Below, one piece after another: positions 1-6,644 of a DNA stretch of 12,750 nt. The notes below the pieces were generated by a model. It was not told the origin of the DNA. It saw nothing but the letters and a program-made list of their open reading frames with translations, and searched no databases. The position numbers and the translations under genes are program-made. The first letter of the stretch is position 1. The number at the start of each line of letters is the position of its first letter. This DNA is from UBA11996 sp964394975 (GTDB lineage: Bacteria > Chloroflexota > Dehalococcoidia > Lucifugimonadales > UBA826): the NCBI GenBank assembly GCA_964394975.1, contig CAYMZR010000054.1:1-12750 (forward strand), in the 5' to 3' direction.

Positions 1-726
1 ATATGATGCTTCATCTGAAGCCAAAAATAAGACTGCATCTGCGACTTCACTAGGCTGCCCCAACCTACCAAACGGGGTCATGCGGTTGGGGCTAAAGTCC
101 ACAGTTTCATTAAGTTTTCGTAACTTTGCACCCGCTATTTTCGTATCGATCGGACCTGGTGCAACGCAATTAACATTGATGTTATGTTCGGCAAGTTCAA
201 GAGCCAAGTCTCGCATGAATCCATGTATCGCTGCCTTAGAGGCCGAGTAAGCAGACCCTCCTTCGTAATAGGCTGTCCATGGAGTGCCTTCTCGAGCCCC
301 AGATGACAAACAAATTATTTTTCCTTGTTTTCTTTGAATCATGTGAGGTACAGCGGCTTTACTGCAAAGAAATGTACCACGTAGATTTAATTTGATAGTG
401 TAGTCCCAATCTTCCACCGGCATTTCCCAGATTTTTGAATTTCGGCTGCCCCCAACATTGTTGACCAGAATATCAATTTGCCCAAAATGTGCGATTGCAG
501 ACTCAATCAGTTGAGATGCCGGCTCTTCTTCAGTGATGTCACCAATTAATGTGAGGACCTCGCCACCTTCGTCACGGATTTTTGTCGCTGTAGCCTCTAA
601 CCCTACTTCATCTATATCGCCTAAAACTAGTCTGGCACCTTCTTGTGCCAAGCAATACGAGATAGCTTCACCTAATCCTCTCGCAGCTCCCGTGACAATA
701 GCAACCTGATCTTGAACACGCCCCAT
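1..726 (-). CDS. SDR family NAD(P)-dependent oxidoreductase (3' end cut by window edge)
   Basis: A classical short-chain dehydrogenase/reductase, very probably a soluble NAD(P)-dependent alcohol/ketone oxidoreductase. 242 codons are open from the ATG at 726 to the window edge; full family members are about 250 residues, so only a few C-terminal residues are missing. Visible motifs: the Rossmann glycine motif TGAARGLG (residues 12-19); an acidic residue ending the second strand (D37, in LVLGDID), which favours NAD over NADP; D63 near the adenine site; NNVG (89-92) in place of the usual NNAG; N114 of the catalytic tetrad; serines 141-142; and Y160-x3-K164 as the catalytic pair. The Ser-to-Tyr distance is longer than usual because of a short insertion (about residues 145-157). 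AAGGAGGA lies 4 nt before the ATG. A GlcG-like gene is just upstream on the same strand (51-bp gap), so the two may be co-transcribed. The substrate cannot be told. Confidence 0.93.
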   Translation of the reverse strand, partial: MGRVQDQVAIVTGAARGLGEAISYCLAQEGARLVLGDIDEVGLEATATKIRDEGGEVLTLIGDITEEEPASQLIESAIAHFGQIDILVNNVGGSRNSKIWEMPVEDWDYTIKLNLRGTFLCSKAAVPHMIQRKQGKIICLSSGAREGTPWTAYYEGGSAYSASKAAIHGFMRDLALELAEHNINVNCVAPGPIDTKIAGAKLRKLNETVDFSPNRMTPFGRLGQPSEVADAVLFLASDEASY

Positions 727-777
727 CCTATCCTCCTTATCCGTGCATTAGGATTGTAAATGATATATAGACCTTAT

Positions 778-1191
778 TTAAGATGACTTCAATCCCGCGT
801 GTTCAAGGGCAGCTCTACAAACATCTTCGTCTTCTTGAGACTTACCGCCGCTAGCTCCTACTGCACCAGCTATCTCTCCGCCCTTGTAAATTGGAACCGC
901 ACCCTGACCCATAATGAAATGTCCATCTTGAAGAACAGTGAAGGCCTGAAATACTGGCCATCGTGATCTGTCTTCGAGTTCTCCAGATGGTTCACCAAAA
1001 CAAGCTGACGCAACTGCTTTTCCTCTTGAAATAACTGGCGTTCTCCATGAGGCGCCATCCGTTCGGATCATGGCAATGAGATCCCCTCTGGCGTCGGTAA
1101 CTGAAACGCTCATTTTGACGCCAAGTTCTTGTATTTTAGTCTTGGCCCCCTCAATTATTGTTTCTGCTTCTTGCAAAGTAATTGTAGGCAT
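778..1191 (-). CDS. GlcG/HbpS-like (DUF336) heme-binding family protein
   Basis: A small single-domain protein of 137 residues, the normal length for the GlcG/HbpS (formerly DUF336) family. Family features are the N-terminal helix followed by the strand MSVSVTDARGDLIAMIR (about 27-43), the central GKAVASACFGEPSGEL stretch (58-72) and the hallmark GEIAGAVGASGG near residues 105-116, followed by a charged DED and a last helix. HbpS of this family binds heme, and GlcG sits in glycolate-utilisation operons, but most members have no proven reaction, so no function is assigned. There is no signal peptide. The ATG is preceded by a modest purine-rich AGGGGA. The gene lies between an MFS transporter and an SDR enzyme on the same strand, a setting in which such proteins commonly accompany catabolic oxidoreductases. 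Confidence 0.88.
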   Translation of the reverse strand: MPTITLQEAETIIEGAKTKIQELGVKMSVSVTDARGDLIAMIRTDGASWRTPVISRGKAVASACFGEPSGELEDRSRWPVFQAFTVLQDGHFIMGQGAVPIYKGGEIAGAVGASGGKSQEDEDVCRAALEHAGLKSS

Positions 1192-1309
1192 GATATTCCC
1201 CTATTTTGACGCACCAAGCTGATAGATTTTCCAGTTCCCAGTCCACAACTTCTTCTAAAGTAATTTTTGGAATAATACCACCCTTATAGAAAGCCCTATC
1301 AAACATTTC

Positions 1310-1386
1310 AAGGCGTGTCACACTGCAATCTCGCCAATGCGAACCCTGGACGGGGTAGTACCTCTATATAGTGTGGTTACAGTTTC
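1310..1386. repeat. 77-bp dispersed repeat, copy A
   Basis: Aligns without gaps to 2772-2848 (copy B, same orientation, constant offset 1462) with 63 of 77 positions identical by my hand alignment. Conserved blocks include GGGGTAGT (1352-1359), the palindrome CTATATAG (1364-1371) and ACAGTTTC (1379-1386). A small hairpin TCGC-CAAT-GCGA (1331-1342) has a matching TCTC-CAAT-GAGA in copy B. The outer ends TGTCAC (1316-1321) and GTTACA (1376-1381) form an imperfect inverted pair. The repeat ends on the last base of the MFS stop codon. It resembles no insertion sequence I recognise; a small non-autonomous element or a bacterial interspersed repeat is the likeliest nature. Confidence 0.8.
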
Positions 1387-2609
1387 TAACCGTCCGTAAC
1401 ATTCACGTTTAACGGTAAGGTAAAGGTAATAACTGCTGCTAGGGCGAAAAGAATTCCAAGATAAACCATGACCATATCAAACCCGAAATTTTGGTAGATA
1501 GCTCCCGCCATTAGTGGAGACATCGTACTCATAGCTAAACTTATAGTTGCAGTTACACCGAGGACGCTAGAAGATATGTTTTCCCCTGCGATATCAAGGG
1601 TTGCCGCAGTTATGATCGGTTGATCTGGGTATAAAAACACTCCAAGGAGCACTATTGATATGGTTAGAAAAATCCCTTGTGAAAAAAACACTAACGATAG
1701 GGCAATCAGACTAGACCAGATTAACCCAGGAATTAAAATCTGCTTTCTTCCAAACCTGTCTGACAGGTATCCAGCCAGGGGTTTTGTGATAATTCCTATC
1801 ACAATTAGCAGTCCTATATGTAACCCTCTTGAAGAAGGCCCCATAGATAGGTCATCGTAAAAATATAAAGGCAGTATTGTCAACAGTGCTACTAGAGACA
1901 TGCCGCGAAGACCTTTAACGGCAGCTATACCCCATATAACAGGTTGCTTTAGAGCATGGAATACCGTACTAATATGGCGGGCATAATTGATTTGGTCTTT
2001 TTTAGATTCACTTAGCTTCAATATCTTGGATACAGAAAATAAAAATACGAAGGCAAATCCAATTGCTATAACTCCATAAAAGCCGAGGATTTTCTGCCAA
2101 CCTAGAAGATGTAAAAGTAAGCCGGTAACAAATGGACCACCTGCATCTCCGATGCTTCCACCAATCCCATGGAATGACAAGACAGTTCCCCTATCGTTTG
2201 GAAAACTCCGAGATAAAGTAGAAGCCGCAGACAAGTGCCAAAAGGAATGTGAAGCGGCAATGATGGCAATGCCAGCTAAAAGTAGAGGGAATGCCGGAGA
2301 TACCCCCAATAGGACTGCCCCAGCCCCGAATCCTCCTATACAAACAGTCAGGAAGACTGCCCAGTGTTGCTTCAGAGCATCAGACAGTATTCCTCCGGGT
2401 AAGGACACTAATCCTGTTGACACTTCCCTTACCGTAAGAATCAACCCTACCCCAATACTGTTCAAAAAAAAATGATGTTGAACCTCAGGTAGTACCACAA
2501 TGAATCCTTGAACCACCCAATGGTAAAGAGTGTGCCCACCAGCTAATATCCCCACAAAAATCCATGCTTTGGTGCTGCCAAACTGAGTAGTATCCGATTT
2601 ATATAGCAT
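1386..2609 (-). CDS. Major facilitator superfamily transporter
   Basis: A 407-residue integral membrane protein with about 12 hydrophobic segments, the usual MFS size. The loop between the presumed helices 8 and 9 carries a textbook MFS motif A, GYLSDRFGRK (280-289). The equivalent loop of the first half, GGILSDALKQHW (72-83), is a degenerate version lacking the RxGRR end. The two halves are separated by a charged cytoplasmic linker (about 198-220). The N-terminal helix carries histidines (H26, H30) and the first helix pair has some likeness to fosmidomycin-resistance-type MFS proteins, but this is too weak to name a substrate. The ATG at 2609 has no clear Shine-Dalgarno sequence, so the start is less certain than in the neighbours. 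The gene lies between two direct copies of a 77-bp repeat, with a 50-bp inverted repeat 60 nt upstream of its start. Confidence 0.9.
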   Translation of the reverse strand: MLYKSDTTQFGSTKAWIFVGILAGGHTLYHWVVQGFIVVLPEVQHHFFLNSIGVGLILTVREVSTGLVSLPGGILSDALKQHWAVFLTVCIGGFGAGAVLLGVSPAFPLLLAGIAIIAASHSFWHLSAASTLSRSFPNDRGTVLSFHGIGGSIGDAGGPFVTGLLLHLLGWQKILGFYGVIAIGFAFVFLFSVSKILKLSESKKDQINYARHISTVFHALKQPVIWGIAAVKGLRGMSLVALLTILPLYFYDDLSMGPSSRGLHIGLLIVIGIITKPLAGYLSDRFGRKQILIPGLIWSSLIALSLVFFSQGIFLTISIVLLGVFLYPDQPIITAATLDIAGENISSSVLGVTATISLAMSTMSPLMAGAIYQNFGFDMVMVYLGILFALAAVITFTLPLNVNVTDG

Positions 2610-2669
2610 CTTATTAAATGGACAACATTAGATGGAGGACCCCGACAAATAAAGAGTTAATTGGTATAA

Positions 2670-2719
2670 ATATTAGTCAGTAAATTTCTATGGGTGAATA
2701 TTAACATTTTGACTAATAT
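2670..2719. repeat. Perfect 10-bp inverted repeat with 30-bp spacer
   Basis: The arms ATATTAGTCA (2670-2679) and TGACTAATAT (2710-2719) are exact reverse complements. The inner ends can add four pairs, AAAT (2682-2685) with ATTT (2706-2709), after a 2-nt bulge. It lies 60 nt upstream of the MFS start, so it could be a regulator site, an RNA hairpin in the MFS leader, or the remains of a tiny mobile element. No terminator-like U-tract follows. Confidence 0.6.
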
Positions 2720-2771
2720 AAGGTGTGATTGGAATTCGTACTGTCAGGGGTAGATAAATGGGGTACGCACG

Positions 2772-2848
2772 AAGGGGTGTCACGTAGCATTCTCTCCAAT
2801 GAGAACCGCGGATGGGGTAGTGTCTCTATATAGGGTGGTGACAGTTTC
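2772..2848. repeat. 77-bp dispersed repeat, copy B
   Basis: Partner of 1310-1386 (63/77 identical, no gaps). In this copy the outer TGTCAC (2778-2783) and GTGACA (2838-2843) are a perfect 6-bp inverted pair, the hairpin is TCTC-CAAT-GAGA (2793-2804), and CTATATAG is at 2826-2833. A wider inverted pair, ACTGTCA (2740-2746) with TGACAGT (2839-2845), encloses this copy but not copy A. Copy B lies 142 bp from the 3' end of the tRNA-Leu gene, on its downstream side. Confidence 0.8.
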
Positions 2849-2990
2849 CGACTAATGAATAGCTATAATGCCCATATTACACAGAACACTGAAAACAGCA
2901 TAGAAACAACAAAGGCTGTTGGCAGGCCTTTTCCCAAGGGCATGAGGGGAAAAATGTCGGCAGAACCAACAGGGTAGGGGTGCGAAAAAG

Positions 2991-3077
2991 TGGTGCCCAG
3001 GAAGGGACTCGAACCCCCACTCTCTTACCGAGAAGCGGATTTTAAGTCCGCCGCGTCTACCATTCCGCCACCTGGGC
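2991..3077 (-). tRNA. tRNA-Leu, anticodon UAA, CCA encoded
   Basis: Folds by eye into a complete class II cloverleaf. The acceptor stem is GCCCAGG with CCTGGGC (7 pairs); the D stem is GCG/CGC around a loop with GG; the anticodon stem is GCGGA/TCCGC with loop CTTAAAA, giving anticodon TAA at positions 34-36. A long variable arm (TCTC-GGTAA-GAGA) is typical of Leu/Ser/Tyr, and the T arm carries TTCGAGT. The discriminator A and the CCA end are encoded (2991-2994). A long variable arm together with a UAA anticodon identifies leucine, reading UUA and UUG. The gene is transcribed away from the flavoenzyme gene upstream, with a candidate -10 box 34 nt before its 5' end. Confidence 0.97.
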
Positions 3078-3111
3078 ATCTCAAACTTTTACTGCTCAAG
3101 GCAGAGAAACC

Positions 3112-3130
3112 ATTATAACTGGTCACCAGT
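3112..3130 (-). promoter_or_regulatory. Candidate tRNA-Leu -10 box abutting a 13-bp palindrome
   Basis: On the minus strand a perfect TATAAT (3112-3117) lies 34 nt upstream of the tRNA 5' end. Directly next to it, in the space where the -10/-35 spacer would be, is an exact odd palindrome, ACTGGT-C-ACCAGT (3118-3130). There is no convincing -35 hexamer 16-18 bp upstream. The palindrome could be an operator, or chance. Confidence 0.4.
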
Positions 3131-3152
3131 CATAAATGCTCGTTTGATTTAA

Positions 3153-4301
3153 CTAAAGACTGAATCTATTAGCCGACAAAAACTCAATAGGATACTCTGT
3201 AGATCCTTTAGTGGCCATGTCGGCCATAATCTCTCCTAGTACGCTAGCCATTTTAAACCCGTGCCCGGATAGACCTGCCACGTAACTCACCTGTGGATAT
3301 TCTTCTACTTTATCTATTATGAAATCTTCGTCGGGAGAGCGTGTGTACATACAGACTTTGTGGTCTGTCAAGGTGGGGGAATTCATAGCTGTTAAGTACT
3401 CTTGCAGAAAATATTCGATTTTGGCTTCATCGCTTCTATGTTTCGACCTGTCAACGTCCAAAGGATTTATTACCGGTTCTCCTCCTGTGTGTTCAGCTAC
3501 CTTCAGCCCCAATTCATCAATAGCAGGAAACCCGTAAAATGACCCTTCTGAGGTCTCATAAAAAAATGCAGGGCAACCAGAATCCAATTCGTAGATATTA
3601 TCTGATTGAAACCAAAATAAAGGTTTACGAACAACCGTAAGATTTACCCCTAAACCCTTTATGAGATCCCCCGCCCACGCACCAGCTGTAACAATAATTC
3701 TATCTGCAGCGAAAGCACCCTCATTCGTGGTTACCTTGACCCTATCATCGGAATCAAGTTGCCAACCTAGAACCTCTATTCCAGTATGAAGCTGCGCCCC
3801 TGATTTGTCTGCTAGATCTAAAAAAGTTTCAATGCATTTTTCTACTTTAAGGAATCCTGCCCTCTTTTCGAAAACTGCTTCCATACCGTCCGGAATAGAA
3901 AACCCTGGATAAAAATCTTTCAGATCGGATTGGGTTACATCCTCGACGGTGAGATTATGCATGGCAGCAGATTCCCGAACCCCCGCCACTATTTCACCAT
4001 CTGGAGGCCCAACCTGGATAAGTCCGCTTTCTGTGTAAAGATCAATACCGGATACTTTTTCCAGCTCTTCCCAGAGTTCAAATGATCTTTTCAATAGAGG
4101 AACATAATCAGGATGCTCAAAATAAGCGAGTCTAATTATTCTAGTTTGTCCGTGTGATGATCCTTTGTCATGTGCGGCAGGAAATCTATCCAATCCAATT
4201 ACATCAACGCCATTTCTTGCAAGATAGTACATAGCAGCACTTCCAACCGCTCCTGTGCCGATAACAATGACGTCACTATGCTTTGTAGCAAAAGAAGACA
4301 T
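3153..4301 (-). CDS. FAD-dependent oxidoreductase, monomeric sarcosine oxidase / N-methyltryptophan oxidase-like
   Basis: A 382-residue soluble flavoprotein of the DAO/MSOX family, close to the usual 370-390 length of monomeric sarcosine oxidase. The N-terminal Rossmann motif is VIGTGAVGSAA (13-23), with the acidic end of the second strand at D38. SSHGQTRIIR (48-57) matches the MSOX signature around the flavin. C317, in HKVCMYT, aligns with the cysteine that binds FAD covalently in MSOX. K267 (GLKV) matches the lysine that activates oxygen, and SGHGFK (345-350) is the conserved C-terminal flavin-contact stretch. The likely reaction is oxidative demethylation or deamination of an N-methylated or secondary amino acid using O2, giving H2O2; the exact substrate is unknown. 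The ATG is preceded by GGAGG at 9 nt. The gene stands alone between the hppA terminator and tRNA-Leu. Confidence 0.92.
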   Translation of the reverse strand: MSSFATKHSDVIVIGTGAVGSAAMYYLARNGVDVIGLDRFPAAHDKGSSHGQTRIIRLAYFEHPDYVPLLKRSFELWEELEKVSGIDLYTESGLIQVGPPDGEIVAGVRESAAMHNLTVEDVTQSDLKDFYPGFSIPDGMEAVFEKRAGFLKVEKCIETFLDLADKSGAQLHTGIEVLGWQLDSDDRVKVTTNEGAFAADRIIVTAGAWAGDLIKGLGVNLTVVRKPLFWFQSDNIYELDSGCPAFFYETSEGSFYGFPAIDELGLKVAEHTGGEPVINPLDVDRSKHRSDEAKIEYFLQEYLTAMNSPTLTDHKVCMYTRSPDEDFIIDKVEEYPQVSYVAGLSGHGFKMASVLGEIMADMATKGSTEYPIEFLSANRFSL

Positions 4302-4388
4302 TCCTCAGAACCTCCATACCCTCAATATAACTCTACGACAAACTATTTCCCGAACATCTTTAATCAATTTAACAAAATATCGCAACTG

Positions 4389-4418
4389 AAAAAAATAAGG
4401 GCGATGATACACCGCCCT
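4389..4418 (-). terminator. Rho-independent terminator of hppA
   Basis: Read on the minus strand, a 6-bp GC-rich stem AGGGCG/CGCCCT (4413-4418 with 4398-4403) and a 9-nt loop are followed by TA and a run of seven T. It lies 34 bp past the hppA stop codon, as expected for the end of that transcript, and insulates the flavoenzyme gene downstream. Confidence 0.85.
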
Positions 4419-4452
4419 CATAAAAGTCTACTTAGCAGCTAAATCTTTTTAT

Positions 4453-6504
4453 CTAGCCTATAAACAAAGGTCCAAAAACTAATGCAACAATAGACATTAA
4501 CTTCAGAAGTATGTTGAGTGCAGGCCCCGAAGTGTCCTTGAATGGATCCCCAACAGTATCACCAACGACAGCCGCAGAATGTTCATCTGAGCCTTTTCCT
4601 CCTAGATGGCCAGCTTCTATATACTTTTTAGCATTGTCCCAGGCACCACCTGCATTTGCCATCATAATCGCAAACAAAAAACCAGTTGCGATGGAACCAA
4701 TTAACAGTCCCCCCAGGGCCTCAGGGCCCAAAATAGCACCAACTACAATTGGAACAGCTACTGCAATCAGTCCGGGCATTACCATCTCTTTCATGGCACC
4801 TTGAGTTGATATATCTACAGCTCTCGCATAGTCCGCGTCAGCGGTGCCTTCTAGCAAACCTTTGATCTCTCTAAACTGTCTTCTGACCTCTTGTACCATG
4901 GCATATGCAGCTCTTCCTACAGCCTGCATTGTTAAGGCTGCAAAAAGGAAAGGCATAATAGCTCCTATTATGAGACCCATCATGACTTTTACATCCATGA
5001 TATTGAAAACCTCGATCTCAACTACCTGTGCATATGCTGCCATCAAAGCCAACGCTGTGAGAACAGCAGATCCAATAGCAAAACCCTTTCCTGTAGCAGC
5101 AGTGGTATTACCTAGTGCGTCCAGTGCATCAGTTCTTTCCCTAACTTCTGGATCTAGACCTGCCTGCTCTGCAATTCCACCAGCATTGTCTGCAACTGGG
5201 CCGTAGGCGTCGGTTGCAAGAGTTATGCCCAAAGTAGATAACATTCCTACTGCCGCAAGGGCAACACCATATAGGCCCGCAAACTCATATGACAACCACA
5301 TGGCCACAATGACAACAATACCTGGAATAACTGTACTGACCATACCCAGGCCTAATCCGCCTATCATAATAGTGGCCGGGCCAGTTTCAGACTGCTCAGC
5401 CAACTTCTTAGTAGGGCTGTATTCATAGGATGTGTAGTACTCGGAGGCAGTTCCAATCAACTGTCCAGCTACTAGTCCGATCAAAACTACCCAGAATAAA
5501 TCGAAACTAAGATCCAGTACAGTTATGAGAGCGCCCGTGCCTATGAGAACAAGTGCGCCAGCCGCAAAAATTCCAGTTCTTAAAGACCAAAGCAATCGTC
5601 CCATATCTGCCCCTTCCCCAGTTCTAACCAGGAAGGTACCAATAATTGAAGAAAATATTCCAATAGAAGCTACCAATAGAGGGAACAAAACCAAATCCAT
5701 TTTTTCCCCACCCAAAGCTGCAGCTCCAGCTACTGAAGCCAAAGCGACGGTGGCTATTATTGATCCTACGTAAGATTCGAATAAGTCAGCTCCCATACCT
5801 GCAACATCGCCAACATTATCACCAACATTGTCAGCAACAGTGGCAGGGTTACGAGGGTCATCCTCAGGTATACCTTGTTCAACTTTCCCGACAAGGTCAG
5901 CTCCAACATCTGCTGCCTTGGTATATATGCCGCCACCAACCCTGGCAAATAGAGCAATAGATGATGCCCCAAATCCAAACCCAGCAACGATAGTCGCAGA
6001 ATCGTTGAAAACCACAAACATTAAAGTAACACCCATAAGTGCAAGTCCCACTACTGACATTCCCATAACCGCACCACTATTAAATGCAACTCGCAAGGCG
6101 GGATTTAAACCTTGCATTGCCTGCACGGTGGTTCGAGTATTCGCTCTCACAGCTATGCTCATTCCGATAAATCCAGCCAACCCGGATCCTATGGCACCGA
6201 CCAAGTAAGCTATCGCAGTACCTGGTACTTGAATCCCTCCCCATTTGATGGCATCTCTACCAACTCTTTCAGTGAGATCAAAGTCAATGAATGCAGCCAA
6301 AATTACTGCCATCACAACCACGAAAATAGCTAATAGCCTGTATTCTCTTGAAAGAAACGCCATAGCCCCTTCTTGTATAGCCTTCCCGATAAATCGGATC
6401 TGATCACTACCAGCGTCTTTGCCTAGCACATTCGACGTAAGGTAAGCAGCAAAAGCCAAGGAGACTATTGAGGCGACAAGAGCAACAATCTGAATTTGTT
6501 CCAT
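4453..6504 (-). CDS. hppA: Membrane-bound ion-pumping inorganic pyrophosphatase, K+-dependent type
   Basis: A 683-residue, highly hydrophobic membrane protein matching the family size (about 660-770, 15-17 helices). It hydrolyses cytoplasmic pyrophosphate and pumps H+ and/or Na+ out across the membrane. Catalytic loops seen: KAADVGADLVGKVE (196-209), DDPRNP (215-220), DNVGDNVGD (225-233), the second acidic cluster TDAYGPVADNAGG (431-443), and the C-terminal GDTVGDPFKDTSGP (648-661). The K+ signature position, in NTTAATGK (466-473), has Ala (A469) and Gly (G472) where K+-independent enzymes have Lys and Thr, so this should be a K+-dependent enzyme. E243 in DLFESYV sits where Na+-pumping enzymes have their gate glutamate. 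AGGAGG lies 5 nt before the ATG. It is a single-gene unit with its own candidate promoter and strong terminator, 140 bp downstream of thiE. Confidence 0.97.
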   Translation of the reverse strand: MEQIQIVALVASIVSLAFAAYLTSNVLGKDAGSDQIRFIGKAIQEGAMAFLSREYRLLAIFVVVMAVILAAFIDFDLTERVGRDAIKWGGIQVPGTAIAYLVGAIGSGLAGFIGMSIAVRANTRTTVQAMQGLNPALRVAFNSGAVMGMSVVGLALMGVTLMFVVFNDSATIVAGFGFGASSIALFARVGGGIYTKAADVGADLVGKVEQGIPEDDPRNPATVADNVGDNVGDVAGMGADLFESYVGSIIATVALASVAGAAALGGEKMDLVLFPLLVASIGIFSSIIGTFLVRTGEGADMGRLLWSLRTGIFAAGALVLIGTGALITVLDLSFDLFWVVLIGLVAGQLIGTASEYYTSYEYSPTKKLAEQSETGPATIMIGGLGLGMVSTVIPGIVVIVAMWLSYEFAGLYGVALAAVGMLSTLGITLATDAYGPVADNAGGIAEQAGLDPEVRERTDALDALGNTTAATGKGFAIGSAVLTALALMAAYAQVVEIEVFNIMDVKVMMGLIIGAIMPFLFAALTMQAVGRAAYAMVQEVRRQFREIKGLLEGTADADYARAVDISTQGAMKEMVMPGLIAVAVPIVVGAILGPEALGGLLIGSIATGFLFAIMMANAGGAWDNAKKYIEAGHLGGKGSDEHSAAVVGDTVGDPFKDTSGPALNILLKLMSIVALVFGPLFIG

Positions 6505-6573
6505 TGAATCCTCCTACAACTTGGGAAATTTCTGGGCAAGATCTTAATTTTATTTCAACTTGCACAAGCTACA

Positions 6574-6602
6574 ATTTTCTCTCTTAGGAAAACTTTGGTC
6601 AA
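6574..6602 (-). promoter_or_regulatory. Candidate sigma-70 promoter for hppA
   Basis: On the minus strand TTGACC (6597-6602, 5 of 6 to the -35 consensus) is followed after 17 bp by GAAAAT (6574-6579, 4 of 6 to the -10 consensus). The spacing is ideal and would give a 5' leader of about 60 nt. It lies in the 140-bp gap between thiE and hppA. Short motifs like this occur by chance in AT-rich DNA, so confidence is limited. Confidence 0.4.
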
Positions 6603-6644
6603 TATAGAAAAGACCCTTAATGTGGAAAATTATCCGCTTTATTC

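Larger units (their letters stand above)
2610..2990. other. 381-bp gene-free interval between MFS gene and tRNA-Leu
   Basis: No credible coding sequence is seen. A 75-codon minus-strand frame (2852-3079) runs straight through the tRNA-Leu gene and is spurious. From low to high coordinates the interval contains an AT-rich stretch upstream of the MFS start, a 50-bp inverted repeat (2670-2719), the 77-bp repeat copy B (2772-2848), and two weak overlapping hairpins just 3' of the tRNA. The hairpins are AAAGGC/GCCTTT (2911-2916 with 2926-2931) and TTTTCCC/GGGAAAA (2929-2935 with 2947-2953). Either could help end the tRNA transcript, but neither has a good U-tract on the minus strand, so no terminator is called. 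Confidence 0.6.

Noticed and set aside
870..1058. 62-codon minus-strand frame inside the GlcG-like gene
   Set aside because: Out of frame within a complete conserved gene; no motif.
2152..2475. 107-codon plus-strand frame opposite the MFS gene
   Set aside because: Antisense of membrane helices with low-complexity translation and no ribosome binding site.
1310..2848. Repeat copies as attL/attR of an element integrated at tRNA-Leu
   Set aside because: Neither copy contains any part of the tRNA 3' end, and there is no integrase or recombinase in the window.
2852..3079. 75-codon minus-strand frame beginning MPRWRNGRRGG
   Set aside because: It reads through the whole tRNA-Leu gene; this N-terminal peptide is the usual artefact of translating a tRNA.
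4432..4442. 11-bp palindrome TTAGC-A-GCTAA after the hppA stop
   Set aside because: Short and AT-rich, with a far better terminator 14 bp further on; probably chance.
5766..6017. 83-codon minus-strand frame within hppA
   Set aside because: Out-of-frame shadow of the conserved DDPRNP/DNVGDNVGD region; no independent start signal.
4511..6333. Seven plus-strand frames of 66-126 codons inside hppA
   Set aside because: They lie opposite a complete, well-conserved hppA, have Pro/Ser/Ala-rich translations typical of antisense shadows, and show no family motif.
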